NCBI GenBank assembly: GCA_025024175.1
Contig: QCXZ01000001.1
Location: 14,818,001 to 14,882,000, forward strand
DNA length: 64,000 nt
Origin: Rhyzopertha dominica
Taxonomy: Eukaryota > Arthropoda > Insecta > Coleoptera > Bostrichidae
Direction of reading: 5' to 3'
Shown here one piece after another: positions 9,799 through 24,700 of the stretch. How positions within the stretch are numbered: the first letter of the stretch is position 1; every line of letters starts with the position of its first letter. The notes below the pieces were generated by a model that saw only the letters and a list, made by a program, of their open reading frames with translations, did not search any database and was not told where the DNA came from. Made by a program: the position numbers and the translations under genes.

Positions 9799-12700
9799 CT
9801 GAAAACAAATCGGTTATTTTGTAGCCTGTTATAGTATTACTTTTAGTGAAAATAATAGGTAGGTAACTATCAACCGGATATCATCGTAAGGATGTAATAA
9901 AGTATGCAGTAGGTAACAGTCTACCCACTGACAAATTAAGTAATTATATCTCAATAAATTTTTGTCAAACAAACGTAATACACAGATGTTCTAGTTACAT
10001 GCAGCACCAAGCAGGCCGCACCATGAAAAACCCACTGTAATATATCTTTTTATTAACAGATTACTCCAGAAGGATGAACCCTCTTTCATGATGTAACAAA
10101 CTGTAAATAGAGGATATAGCGCGGTTCGCTGATACATCCGGTATTTTAAATGACTCCTTAACAACAATAACAAATTAAGCTGGTCGTTGTTGGTCACGCT
10201 AACTGAATTTCCTCAGCCATATTATACGTTTGGGTTTTCTCAAGAGGTAATTTAACAATTAACTCGATAGCAGAAAATTAAATTACTTTTTTTTAACTTA
10301 CAACAGCAAAACCACTTCATGAGTCACCCGTGTTACACAAGAAATGTGGAACAAATTAATAAGCAAGAAACGAAGGTGAAGGTCATGTTGTTCTTTATAT
10401 GAATGAATATGCTTGAACTGTTTAGTTTGCGATGCAATTGCTTGTGCTTAGCTAAGAAGTATAGCATACGATGAATATGGGTTAGAACTACTCAATAATT
10501 ACTACAACCTGGAGGTGACACCAGTAAATATGCAGCAGTGCAGCCAACAGCACCGGGTGTAAATTTAGTAAGATAAGAACTATCTTGTTACACAAAAATT
10601 TAGGAGGTATGATTGTATTTGGTGGACTTCTTTAGAATAAACTTCTAACGCTGTTATATCGCCCAAATTTTAGATTTATATTAAAAATATAGCAAATATG
10701 TTTGAATCAATACATTAGTAGTAGGTAATAAATCAACATTATCTAACGGCAATCAATAAAGTCATCATAGCATTATGGTCTCTGGTAAAGGCAATAATTT
10801 TTGTTAGATCGATCAGTCTGAAGAGATTTGTAATTCTTTCTTCTAATGTTCTAATCTTTCAAACTTTTCGGTGCTGGTATTTCTAGTAAATGTAGGAGTG
10901 AGACTACTACTGACTAGTATCATTTACCAATAAAACAATACGAACAAAAGCATCATCTTTGGTTATCTTAAGTTTAATTTTCTCGGTGGTTGCCTGCTTG
11001 CCCACTACATTAGGCTTAAAGATTTCGCCCATGTGGTCAATGGCTTGTAATTTGTTTAGTATAACAGATGTTGTCAAAGTGCGAATGCATAATGTTGATA
11101 TTTTTTAACATAGCGCATACAGTTCTTTTTATATCTCTTAAAAGTGTTAAATGATAATTAAATGCTAAATACGAAACGTAATTGGCGTCGTACCTTGAAA
11201 GATAACTTTTTTCCTTACTGCGGCAATATTAATATGATAGTTTGACTACAATTTAGCAACAATGAGGGGGGCCTAAATGTAGGCGTTCATTTAACCTATT
11301 TTATTTCCTTCACTAATCCAATCAAATTAATCAGCAATTTTATTACGTCTATCCTGTTTCAAATACTTTTACAAATGCATATGAACATTGTCTTCATCGT
11401 AATAGCACTAAAAAGTTAATGGATCAGCAGTCGAACTAATTGTAAAGACATTCATCAAGTTTTCCAATATTATCTTTAGAGACTACGAGCTAATATCATT
11501 ATTTTCATAAATTCTGAATTCAAATTCGGTATCTAACGACTTACTGCACAAAAATTTAAAACAGGTACGCATTTCAACAAATTTACTGATATTGATATTT
11601 GCTCACCTGTATTGTTATAATCTGTAAGCTATCAGTTTTTTTTTTATTTGTCGTGTAAAAACAATACTTCTAAGTTGNATTTATTTTAAACTACTTAAAT
11701 AAAGAAAAAGCAGAAATTCTAAAAGTTATCTTTTAACTATGATTTGCGTAGCAAAAAAAATCAAGTTATAAGAGCTATAACATCTGAGTACCTATCTGCG
11801 CCAGTGGGGTCTACTTTCAAAAGTGTCACATAATATTTCTACACTTCGTGATATCTCAATATTAAACAAAACGCTGGTCGGCAAACAGAAAAATTTAATT
11901 TGACAACCAAAGAAGTGTCGAAGAATATTGAAAGCAGGATTAAAATTCTGAATAAAAGACCATCGACGTGCTTAGTCAACCTTTTCTAAAATAACGAAAT
12001 GTGTAACTGGTGAGTACCAATGCACGTTTCGAAGAAGGTGCTCGATGATTGATAATAATTATGAAGCATATGTAGAAAGATTTTAAACTACCTGTGAAAC
12101 TGGTTCAACTTGTGGGCACAAAGATAGGTGGGTCTCAAAGCTGTGTAAAATAAATTGCTGCATATCAGATTCATCTGTGGTGACAAGGATATCCACTTTA
12201 AATGGTGTTGTTTAATCGGGCAGTAAAAAACTCATACAGGACAGCGAAATCAATACAACGGAGTTGTGGAAAAAGAGTCGCCACCAGAACAAGTTTAACA
12301 AGTACAGAAAACAGAAGATTAGTTTCATTACATCTGATATCGTCAAGCTATAGCAATTTTTGTAAGTCCAGACAAGCAAATTTTGATGCTGTCTAAAAAA
12401 AAACAATAGGGGAACTACCTAAAGACACCTTTGAGCATCTCAAAGTCCTCTAATCAAAAATACTGCTTAAAGAATTGGGCGTAATTTGTTTCCTGTTGGC
12501 TACCACATCTCTTAACAGAAGAGCAAAAGGTGGTTCAACAGGAACTTAAAAAACATATATAATATAGTTAGTGGTGATGAATCATGGTTTTACTCTCATG
12601 AACAAAAAAAAATGTCTATCGACTGTTTGGGTGTTTCAAGATGAGGAGAGGCCAACAATAGTTATACGTTCTTGAAATGCTTTGAAGAAGATGATCGCAA

Positions 12701-15700
12701 CATTTGTGTCAAAATCAGGCCATGTAGCTACAATTTGCTGATTGGTATGTTACCGAAACATTTAAAGCAGCTGTGTTAGTAGTTTCATTCAAAGAGCGGA
12801 ATAACTGCTCTAATAACTGGTTTGAATGAATGAACTTTCGAGGAGCAAAATAAATAAAAAAAAATAATAAATTCTTAATTTTGTCATTTTGTGTCATGCG
12901 AGCGCAACGGGTGTAATGCTAGGACGGNTATTTGAANAGGATCGACAGCGGAACAATAGTAAGTGCAGCATATTTTGAAAAAAAAAATGTTTAAATGCGA
13001 GTGCTTTTGAATGAATAAATTGGTATCTAGTAATACATAACTCCGTGTTCGGAGTTNACTTAGATCACGATGAACTCAGCTCTGAACATGTTTACTACAG
13101 CAGTAAACAAAACGTCAGCGAAGAAGAAACTAACCCGAAGTCACCTACCAGTACAAATTTAGGCCGGAAAGCCTCGACACTATATCAGTACATTAATATT
13201 ATTTAATAGCAACCAATATGTTCATTAACTTTTTGTTAAATAGGAATGGTAACCACTTTCGACCACAAGTTTATCCAGGGCCCATGGTCATAACTCAGAT
13301 AAAGAGGGTTGACACGTATGATCACTGTTTAGACTGTAAAGTTGTACAAGAGCGTTCAATATAAATTATTGTTTCTATTTCTATATGTCTATTTAGTTTT
13401 GATATTAGTTACTTTAGCCTTAACATTTTTTTTGTATGGATTTAATACAAAGCGTTGGTAAATTGTGGAGAAGCCAGGGTGAAAAATAGGAGAGAACGGG
13501 CAAAAAACGAAAAAGAAATTAGTTCATGCAGATTCCTACGCATTCTAAATAATATACTGTAATATCTAACAAAAACTGCTTCAAGAAAATAATCAAAACA
13601 CATTAACCTTATTAAGAGCTTTGAATAAAGCGTTCAAATTAAAGATATATAAATATTTGGTTTTTTTTTAGATTGTGTATGGTACACATAACTTAAAAAC
13701 CAGACTGGAATTTAAATTATTGGAACAAGATACCTACCACCATAATTTGTATCATCGTCTTCGCTATGCTGGGGGACATGTACCAAGCCTGTTGCATCGT
13801 CAGACCGCCAAGGTCAAATATGCAGATTCCTCCCAGCACCTGTGCACGTTGCTCTAAAATGGCGAGTTCAAGGATAATCATCGTTGCTTGAAATAACTCT
13901 GTTACAGTCACATCTTCTGGCACCCAATTACCTAAAAGGAAGTATTTAATATCAAGTGCGTTTTATATAACTTTTTTCCATATTATACCCATCCTGTACA
14001 GTAATATCCTACGACCTGTTTGTTCCCTATATGGTGGCACTGTGATGACCTCTGAGTCGCCTATTTTTGCTAAGTGCTTCAAGTTGACTCCCTCGAAAAA
14101 GCTTGGGTTGTTCTCCCGAAATTCATGGTAGTTGACATACTAAAACATATTCTATTGTTCTAGTACAAGCGGGTGGAAACTATATTTTTAATTTGGTGTT
14201 TTTAGATATTTTTACAAATAAATTCGGCAGATTTCATAGCAAATACTTTTATCGGTTTTAGAGCTGTAAATTGGTTTGTCAGCATTCGTTTATAGGCAAA
14301 AACCGTGATTTACAGAGGTGTAAGCTAAAAGTTTGATACCCTATGGGCTCTATTTGGCTATCTGCTTACTGCCTGACGTACATATGTATAACAATCTTGA
14401 TTGCACATTTTAGCGAGAAAATATGTTATTAGTAGTACTTTGGTCGTTTTCGACTCAATCTAAGAACTAGTAAATACCATAAGTTGTGAAACTAATAGTG
14501 TTAGGTGTTAACCAAATAAAGCTATTATGCCGTCTAACAATAATATGACCAAGTTTTATTCTGCAAGGAAAGAACTTGCCAATATAATAACATCTGCTGC
14601 AAATGGCAGGGGATCTGTGATTATTATTACCATCACCAAGATTAAAACAAATAAAATGCGTGTGCATATTGTTTATGATGAAGAAATTGTCTCTGGCTAT
14701 ATAAAAGTTAAAAGAAAATATACTCCATCGTTTTCTTTTTTTTAATTTGAAAGAAATGTATGCACAATGACAACTCGTAATTGTTCGGAAACACTCCAAA
14801 ACAATTTTACCATTTCTTCAGCTTTCAAATTTAGATAAATACATGGAGTACACTTTCCCGAGAATAGCGACCACTTTATTATCAAATAGTAGAGCTGGCA
14901 TTACCTCCTTCAAATGTCATAAGGGTGGGAAAGTTCTAAAGCTGAATATTACGTAGACAACAGAAAAATAATGTTGCCTACTTAAGTCATGGTATAGAGG
15001 AAAGAGTCGACAAGTGTCGCATAACTTTCAATATTGATTTAGCTCAGTCGACGCCACAAGAAATATATAAACGAGAATAAATAGAAAAATCTTGATGTAC
15101 TTTTAATAATGAATCTAATGTCCGCACTATTTCTGTTAGATAGCGTTATCTCGCATCAATTATCTTAGTGTTTCACATTCATTAAAAATGAACACCTTGA
15201 AACTTACATATTAACCTCAATTTTTAATAATAATTCTAATCTTTTTATGCATTTTACAGCTCTTTATCGGAGTAAAACAAACGAAACTAACTGCTGACAA
15301 AATTAGTTAGTTTTTTTGTTTATAAAATCGCATGTTTTCAAGTTTTTTAATTATTTGGTAAGTGCGTGAAAATAAATGAGATAAGCAAAACAAATTTTAT
15401 TATCCTAAATTTTTAGTCACAGATGAATACACGTATTCTGTAGTCAGTGTACAAAATTTCTTATAGCTATTCACCCTAGAGTGGGGTTAAATGAATAATT
15501 TTTGTTCTTATTAAAAATTACTTTGCATTTTTTTATCATATAACTGTTTTCTTGAGTTGTCATTTATTAAAATTATTTTTCACAAACATTTTTGTTATTT
15601 AACTTGCTTAAATTCATTTGTCAAAGCGACATTGTTGTCTAAAAATAAAGCCGCTAATTTGGTAGGATTTAAAAAGCAGCTAAAATTTGTTACAAAGTCC

Positions 15701-18700
15701 AAAATAAAGAGAAAAAATAACTTTCCTTCCAACGGGTCAGAATAGTGAAGTTTTAATTACAGATTAGCTGGTTTCAGGACGAGATAAAACATTTTCCTCT
15801 TATACCTAAACTCAACGCGGTGACATTAATTTTTTCTTTATATAACGACTTTCCTTTTAGGTACAAGTACTGTTGATGCCCTTCTTTTAAGTGTGCTTTA
15901 TATATTATACTAAAATCTGCATCATTACATTAAATTAGAAAGCGTTATATGTCAAAATATCTAATTTAGTATTTACCAAAGTTTCAGTCACACTTATTTT
16001 CAAAAGATACGTTAGATATAATATTCTTGTAATGTAACCGGATTTAAAGTAATCCAAAATTCTCGAGGTTTTATTCATGTTATTTATACCGAAAACCCTT
16101 ACACTTGTTTAACGGTGGAAGGGTCGTGAAAGGCGTCTGTTAGATGTTCATAAATAAGAGACATAGTTAGGTTTCACTGACAACAACAGTTCTTATTTTT
16201 TGTCGCTTTTAATGCAACTTTAGGCGTGCCATTTCTGGCTAGCCGCAATATTGCGATACACCTTATATAATACATTCTAACGCTACTTCAGTGAACATTA
16301 TAAACATAAAATTTTTATCTCAAATCTAATATATGTTGTCTCTAATAAAATATTAAGGAGATCTGATTTGTCAATTCTTTCAAGCAATGACAAGATAAAA
16401 GACTTACAAATAACAAAAACGGCAACATGTCATAACAGTGACAGATAACAGCCCTCGTAGTTTAAAACATAAGAGTCACCTCTACACATGACCTTAATAA
16501 CTAATCGGGCTATTAAACTTATTATAGATTAGTGCACTTTGCACCAGCCTTGGCAGAATTACGCCATGTATACTGCCAATTCTGTCCGTGTATTTACAGT
16601 AAACATGAACAATCTCTGTGAACGATGGAACTATAGTTTATCTTCTGATAATGGATCGGGAACTAATACCGTGTGATTTAAAAATAAAACTTATATATTT
16701 TTTTTAATAGCTGCAAGCAAGAGAAATCATATCATTGCTAACAATTACATTTGATAAGTCATTCTATTATTAGAGCACTGGTGGAAATTTCGTTGGCAAC
16801 AAATATTTCCAAAAAGTAGCTTTTACTGGCCAAAAGTGAAATGTATTTCACAAGTAAGCTAACAGAAATCCACATACATTGGATAGCACTCGATACCTGC
16901 ACTTTATTGCTACATTCACGTTCACCTTCAGCCAGTAGGTCAACCTGCACTTCCAGTTGGAACTATTTAACCAATCAGGTGCAATTAACAATAAAGGAGT
17001 TGCATTAAGCGCACTGCACCTGTAGCAATGGTACATATGAGTCATACATAATGTAGACAGAAAACTGGTACTTTGAAGTGCAATAGCTAGAAAAAATTAT
17101 TATCGTATATACGTTTTTTTATTTCTTGGAATAAACTATTAATATACAAATCATTTTTATCACGTTGACCATTTGCGTCTTGTAAACTATACAAGGTCGG
17201 TTAAATTACAAAAAGTTTGGTTTTCTTTTGAAGTTCAATAACAATTTGCCTTGCAATTTTGAGAATCTATGTCCAATTTTCAGCCATAGCAATAACATGC
17301 AAAAAGCATTTTTTTCTTTGGGTAGTAACAACAACAAAATTTTATACTTGGACAACGCGTTCTCTTCAGGCAACCATAGCATATCTTAAACTACTGAAAA
17401 GACCGCAAAAAGCAGTCGAAATCATGTGTACCTTTTATTTAAAAAATTGTTTCAACTGCATAAACTAACACAAAATTATCTTACTTGTGCTGGAGACTAA
17501 ATACTCACAGAAATTATGCGCGCGTAGTGTGATCATGTGACAATTTGGTAGCATTGCAGTAGATATGGATATTTCTATGATTATCTATTATTATATTATT
17601 AGTTAAACAAAATTTCAAGTTGCGTCAATTCAGAGGAGACTAAGCAAGCTTCAATATCGGCTCATTATTATTTGGAGAAGTACTCACTTGCTGTCAATAC
17701 TGAAAAGACCTTTATTAGCTTAGCCATTAAGCATTCCATCAAAGAGAACCGTTGTCTAGTAGTACACCTACTTCCTTGTAAAGGCAACCTCAGATACATA
17801 ATGCTATTTTCTTTAAAGCTCGAACTATAATGTAAGTTACATGGTTAAACAATCTACTGTTGGAGAAATATTTTTTTTCCATACATATGATTGTAGAGTA
17901 CCTATATCTGTTGGCAATTTGTCTATTTTTCTGCAAAAGTCTGTAATAAAACCCTGCTCATTTAGGATTCTTCGCTAAATACATGTGATATGCCTTTTTT
18001 GCTTTGTAGGTCTTAAAACATATTTCTTCTAAAAATTTTACACGTGCATGATCTTAGTCTAAACAAGTAGGTTCTGCGTGAATCTTCCTTAGGGAACCCT
18101 CACGACCTCAGCGATTTTTTAAATTTATATATCATAGAATAGGCACTTATCAGTTAAGTCAGTCCAGGATCAAGAAGTTTTCAACGAAAATATCATCTGA
18201 GACCCCGATTTTGGTTTCTCTTACTTCAGGCCCAAACTGTTTGACCTTGTGCTCCTTTTTTCTTTGAATCTCTTACTTGAACGCAGGCTCGTCTCAGGAC
18301 TCAAAAACATTGGGCGAAATAGGTTCCGTCGACCCGAAGTTTCTAAAAGTCAATTGGCTATTTCTTTTACATTCTGCATAAATAAAAAGTATATCCGTTT
18401 TTTCAAACGATAAATTTATTGTAAGAGGTGTAAATTCAAGTCGATAGTAAATATAATTAGAATTAATATCTATGACGCAGCTGGTTTTGTTTATTGTTTA
18501 TACTATAGTATCAAGTTTAGTTAATAATTAATAATTGAGCTATTATCTCGTTTTTAACATACATTTCTTAAAAAATAGGTTTTTGTGACAGATATTAAAC
18601 TATATCACAGGCTGGTAAATCACGCATTTCTCTTAACTGCACTTACAGTGTTATGTAATTTAAGAAATATATATATGACAAGAAATACCTTGTTATCTTC

Positions 18701-21700
18701 AAAATGACAACGATGGCGTCGAATGTATTATTATTAAGTTTTTAGTTGTATTCCTTTTATTTCATAGTCATTATTTCCTATAGTTTTGCTTTTCTAATTG
18801 TTTCATCTGAGAAACATTTCCCGAATACGTTTACATTAATTCCATGGAAACCCATAACAAAGAGTATTATTTTTTCTTCATTAGCTTATTTAGCTTCATA
18901 TGGTCTTTGTTCCTCCGATGAACATTTCTCGTAAAAAGTATAGCATGTGAAACGTTTTCATCAGTATTTCTTCAGTGTTTTAAACATATGATATGGTTGT
19001 CTTTAGAAAAAAAATTTGCGATTGCCCCAGGAATGAGAACAACTGGTAAGAATTTGGTAGGCATGGTGTCCATAACATGTACACCAACTATCACGTAATT
19101 CCTTAGTTTATTTTATGATTAATAATAGTAATAATAGTAGAACTTAGCAGGTTTGTTTGTTTGCTTCCTGGGAAAGCCGTTTGACTGAAATAGAAATTCG
19201 CCCAGAATTAGCACCAAAAAAATGTAATATGTACAATTTTTGAAAATCTTAAAAATTTGCATGATTTTCGGCGTTAAATGCTCATTATTTGTCTTCCTAT
19301 GTGATCTGAGAATTAATTTCTGCAAATGGTGTCTTCGGTCTGTTTTTTGTATGATTTACTTTATTCCTAAACAGTTAAAATTTTATTTACTACCTTTTAC
19401 CAGTTTATTGTAAGAAGAAATTTACAAATAAACGAGACTATAGTTTCGACTTTTGGGTGACTGTCGGGTTGTTCTACTTTACAAAATTGAGAAAAACCCA
19501 ACAGCAGCGCAAACTACCACCTGGGTATATATATATACTCGTTATAAAAGCTAAGGATCCCAGAAACCACAAACTATGACTTAATGTAATAATTGTACGC
19601 AGTAACGCAGCTAACTGGAAATTCCACTTGTTTATTTAGTATCTTAATATTTGAGTTTTTAGAATGATTCAACATTTGTAATGGTCCTAACAAATTCAGT
19701 TTGGTACCTTTATCGCAAGTGTGTAATATTTTAAAGCCGTTTGTTTCTGGGAACTTGTGTCCGGTTTCGCTATAGCACTGTGTGACTGATTCTGTCTGAA
19801 TGCTCTATAATGTCCTAGTTATGCCCGATTAGGTACAAACTAATAGCCTAGCAGCAAGTTAATTCATAAACTGCTGACTTAATAACAAGTTCAGTTTTAT
19901 CTTTAAAAAGGATACCTGATAATGTATTCTGAGTAATTTTGATCGATTGATTTGATAACGCTTCGAGTTACTTTGTACTGTATTTTATCCGTGAATTTTA
20001 TAATTAAATATTTTTTGGTAAACTATTTTCTAAAGCAATTGTGCTTATTATCTGTAATGGATTTTTTCTGTGTTTACTGAAAAAGATACAAGGTAGCCTC
20101 GATATGTATCAGCTAGTTTGTGGGAGAGTGGTTGATTTGACATGAATGGGATTGCTTGATTGATAGTGTTTATCTATTTTCTATATATTGTATCAAATGT
20201 AATCTGGTTATTGAGGTGTGAAGAGCCTATTAAAAAAATTTACTTGAACTTAAAAAACGAATTTCCATTAAAAAGAAAATTAGTCATTTTCGCTATATAG
20301 CGTTATCAGTGAATGTTACTGCTGAGTTTAATTTATCCGCTTTTGTAGCTATTAATAATTTTCTTTTATTTTTTATTGTATTCAGTTTATTACTTTTGTT
20401 TATTAGGTTAGCTAGTTTTACTATATGAAACCCCTTCTGAATTATTTTTTTATCTCCGATTTGACTACTAATGTCGGAATTTGTAGTGTTTTAATGTACG
20501 AACTATAGTTGGGTTCTATGTAAGTAAAGCAAGCTCTTTTGTAATATACACTGCCTATACTGAAACTATAGTCGCGTTAATTTGTAAATTTGTTTTTACA
20601 ACAAAGTAGTATAATGTAGTAAGCGTGTGTTTAAGTGTTTCCAATATGAACTTGTTTTAATGATATATAAACTAACTCCTTATACCATAAATAAAGCAGC
20701 GAAGGAATGTTTAGAATATTAAAAAGAAACTATTTCCGCACCAAAATCTTTGAAATGAAGCAAATATATATAGAATTTATCATAATGTGGACCAAGAAAT
20801 TACCTCCTTTATGTTAGCATTACGGTAAATAAAGTAAAGTTAGTAAAGTATTGTTGATTGCAAAGTAAAAGCTTTGTTTGGACACATTTAAATAAGTACT
20901 AGAAAACGATACGTTAATAGAACTTAACTTAGTAAAAACAATCAGTTCTCATTTATAAACACAAAACATTACCAGAGTGGAAATATTTGAAAATCGCTTA
21001 TGAAAATTAAGTTGACATACTTGCAAGATTAAAAAACTCAAAAATTTATAGCTGTATAAGTACATCGAGTTTGATCGCTAGCAGATACAAAAATCTATTT
21101 TATTAAAAATCTTGCCTTTATTTCGCGATTTTCAGATGACATATTATTCACAACCAGCGAATTATATGCGTTTGCCAAGTGCTACACTATAGGAGTGGTC
21201 TAAAGAAAGGAGTATAAAAAATTTCTTATTATAAGAGCTTAACACACTATTTTATGTGATGTACTATGCTACTGTTTGAAATCCTAACTACTAAATTTTT
21301 TAGCATTAACTAACTGTACTCTATGTTAAAAAATTAGTTGACAACTCGACTGTCTGATATGGTTTGAACGTAGTGATGTGACCAACAGAATAAAATTAAT
21401 GGTTACCAAAAATAGTTTGACGAAATCGTCTATTGTTAAACTATTTTTAATTTAATCAGTTTATTACTATCGCAAAATAGATAACACGTTCCATATGGAC
21501 AAGCATCTGAAAAATAAAAGACATGATTGCTGTCATGTTTTGCTATAATATACCTGCATGCTATATATAGGTATTTCGGTGCCTTAACGCCGTAATCAGA
21601 TTGCTCTCCTAGTTATGAAACTTACCAGCCTGTGGGCTCTTTCTATCACAAATAGCCTAGCTCTTAAAAATCTTAGAAGGAACTCGTCGTCTGTTCTCGT

Positions 21701-24700
21701 TGGCACACATTCTCCCCTCTCTGCAATAAAAACACCAAATTACTAACTGGACAAAGTGCAGATTGCGAAGCTTGATCTCGTTATTCACCGTAGGGTATTT
21801 TGTACATCAGCGTTTTTTATAAATATGAAACAGCTCAAACGAATGTTTTCTAAAGCCGAAGTAGAGGATGCGTATACAGGTTGTTACATAATATACTCAG
21901 CCGTGCTAGCGTTCGAGCGTTTATATTACAAATAATTATTTCATCTAGCGTCCACGCTCGTGTTGCATTCATTATGTAATTGTTGTACTAGTTTTAGTAA
22001 TCCTCTGCTACATATAATTACGGACAGCTTTCATTTTTGAAGCAATAGTCGTCAAAATCTCAGTCTCTTACGATAATCATGCATCACTTTGCAAGTCAAT
22101 AATTATGCTTATTAATAACCTTAAATTAAATACAGGGTTTCTATAAATGATTCATGCACCCAGGACTCTTATGGAAATTATCGATTAAATCAATTTGCCG
22201 CCTCTCAGGAAATTGACGTATACTTGTCATCTGTGGATTTTTGATTTAATTGATGTATTTTATTATGAGAAAACACCTGGGAGTGTGTTTTCAACATAAT
22301 CTGTAGTAAGTAAGCATTTAGATGGCAATGCCATCTGTCAGCATTACACTGACATGATGCCAAAGCCATCTAGCTGCATTGACGGGTATTACTTCACAAA
22401 GGAAGTGCCTTGGTATATAGGCAAAACCAGTTCTATGCCGTGCTGTCTACACTAGACCTAAACTGCACTGATGAGCTATAATCTATAACGATAGCGAAAT
22501 AAATCTATCTGCAGTTGGTTGCGGTGCAGACAGCACAGCATAGACATGCATTTTATATTCTGTAGTGTTTTGCGGGATAATTAACTTTAAGGTTGCAGAA
22601 AGCTCACATTTCGGAGCTGTAGTGTGACAGTAATCTGCAACCTTAAGTATACCTACTATCGCCGTGCATATTGTAGCTTGGCAGCAGTTACAAAAAGGCG
22701 GCGCAAAGAATTCAGAAATGAACGCCGCCCACGTTGCATGAATCATTTATAGAAACCCTGTATAATCTTGCTAACTAATTAAAATGGAAATACGTTATTA
22801 TAGTATACTACTTGTCTCATATAAATTCATTAAAACATTAACATCTAAAGGTTTGTAAATCAGTATTCACCATTACATATTAAAATATGACTGCTTTGAG
22901 TTCTAGAAGCACTCTTCAAGGACCACTAAAATAATTATTAATGCGCAGCATTTTTTTTATATAAAACATATTGCTGTTAAACTGCAAAACTTGTTTTTTT
23001 ACAATGTATACAAAGTATACCTACGATTTTCGAATGTTATAATTCTTACTTATCCTGATTCATGTGTTCTATATGTACTACATCTGTTGCATAAATGTGA
23101 TTAATTAGTAACTTACTTCCAATCGGCTAGACGTTAGACTAACCGACATGATTTTTGAAAATGTTGAAAAATCACCATAAGTTCTATGCACCTACTTCTA
23201 TACCGGGTGTTTCAGTGAAAAAGAACCATCTTCAATAATGAGGTCCTTGGCCTCAACCAAAAATCGTTATTATAGCACATGTCAGGCTTTGCCTAGATCC
23301 AATGGACAACGATGCCAGCAGTAAAAAAATATTGTAATGTTTGAGAGAATTATTTTTAGCTTTAAAAGCTTCCCTCGCACTTTGAATTTTGCTCAGTCCG
23401 TCATGACTCCCTCAAAGAGTGGGGGTTATGGTAGGGGACGCGTTTTACCATTCACGTTTGACATTTATCTTTTATCAAGCACGCGTTACCGGTTTCTGTA
23501 CGTTTTGTGAGGAGGTTATATTTTTATTTTTCTTTGTATTTTCGAATAAGTTGTATATAAAGGGATCTTCGGATAATTTACCAAAAATCAATTTACATAT
23601 GATCGACGAGCTGACAAAGTAGGCAACTCTGAACAGCTTTGGAGTCTGCAACACTGACCGGCACTGGCAACATCACACAGTTGCAACCTTGCAACCACTA
23701 ACAGCCGATGCCCATGACGTCACAGATTTAAATTTCAAAAACTTAACATTCGAAGTTGTTACAACTGTCCTCTCCAATGGCAGCTCTTGCGCTTTTTGAA
23801 AATGCATAATTTATTCAAAATATTTAATATTTTTATCAAAGCTGTTTGTGAAATTACATTAAGTTTTAACTGATTAAATTCTTAACGCTGAGTCGCGACT
23901 CAAATGCTTGCCTGTCATTTCTGAAATCTCTGGGGTCAACTGCTGGCGCTCGCACACAAATCTTTGAGATAATTCCCCCAAGAATGCTGACGCCTTTTAA
24001 CAACTTTCGACTTCAAGTGTTCCCAAAGGAAAAAACTAGGCATGTAAGATCTAGAGATCTTTCTGGGCATTCGATAGGTCCTCTCCGTCCAATCCAGTGC
24101 CCCTGGAAATTGTCATCAAGGAATTGCTAGACAGGAGCAGAATAATGAGGAAATGCCCCGTCGTGCTGAGGAACTAGTTAATTTTCACTGAAGTTCTCAC
24201 CTTGTTCTGTGATGTCAATGATATGGGTAGCTATGTATTGGTTTGTCTCGCAAATGAGGACAAAGCGAACCCTTTCAAAATTAAGGATGAGAACTGAGAA
24301 GTACAGGGTTATTTTGACAACTTCGGATATCCTCTCCCATGGCAACTCTTACGCTTTTTGAAAATGCATAATTTATTCAAAACATTTAATATTTTTATCG
24401 AAGCTGTTTGTCAAATTTCATTAAGTTTCAACTGATTAAATTCTTAACGCTGAGTCGAGACTCAAATGCTCGCCTGGCATTTCTGAAATCTCTGGAGTCA
24501 ACTGCTGGCACTCGCACACAAATCTTTGAAATAATTCCTCCAAGAATGCTGGCGCCTTTTGACAACTTTTAACTTCAAGTGTCCCCAAAGGAAAAAACTA
24601 GGCATGTAAGATCTAGAGATCTTTCTGGGCATTCGATAGGTCCTCTCCGTCCAATACAGTACCCCTGGAAATTGTCATCAAGAAGTTGTCAGACGGGAGC

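Larger units (their letters stand above)
22133..22760. mobile_element. 628-bp TA-flanked DNA element with 26-bp terminal inverted repeats
   Basis: Both ends carry CAGGGTTTCTATAAATGATT and the next six bases, ATGC-ending, in inverted orientation. TA lies at 22131-22132 and 22761-22762, pointing to a Tc1/mariner-type non-autonomous element. Modules B and A (22321-22554) sit inside it, apparently as later insertions. Confidence 0.85.
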
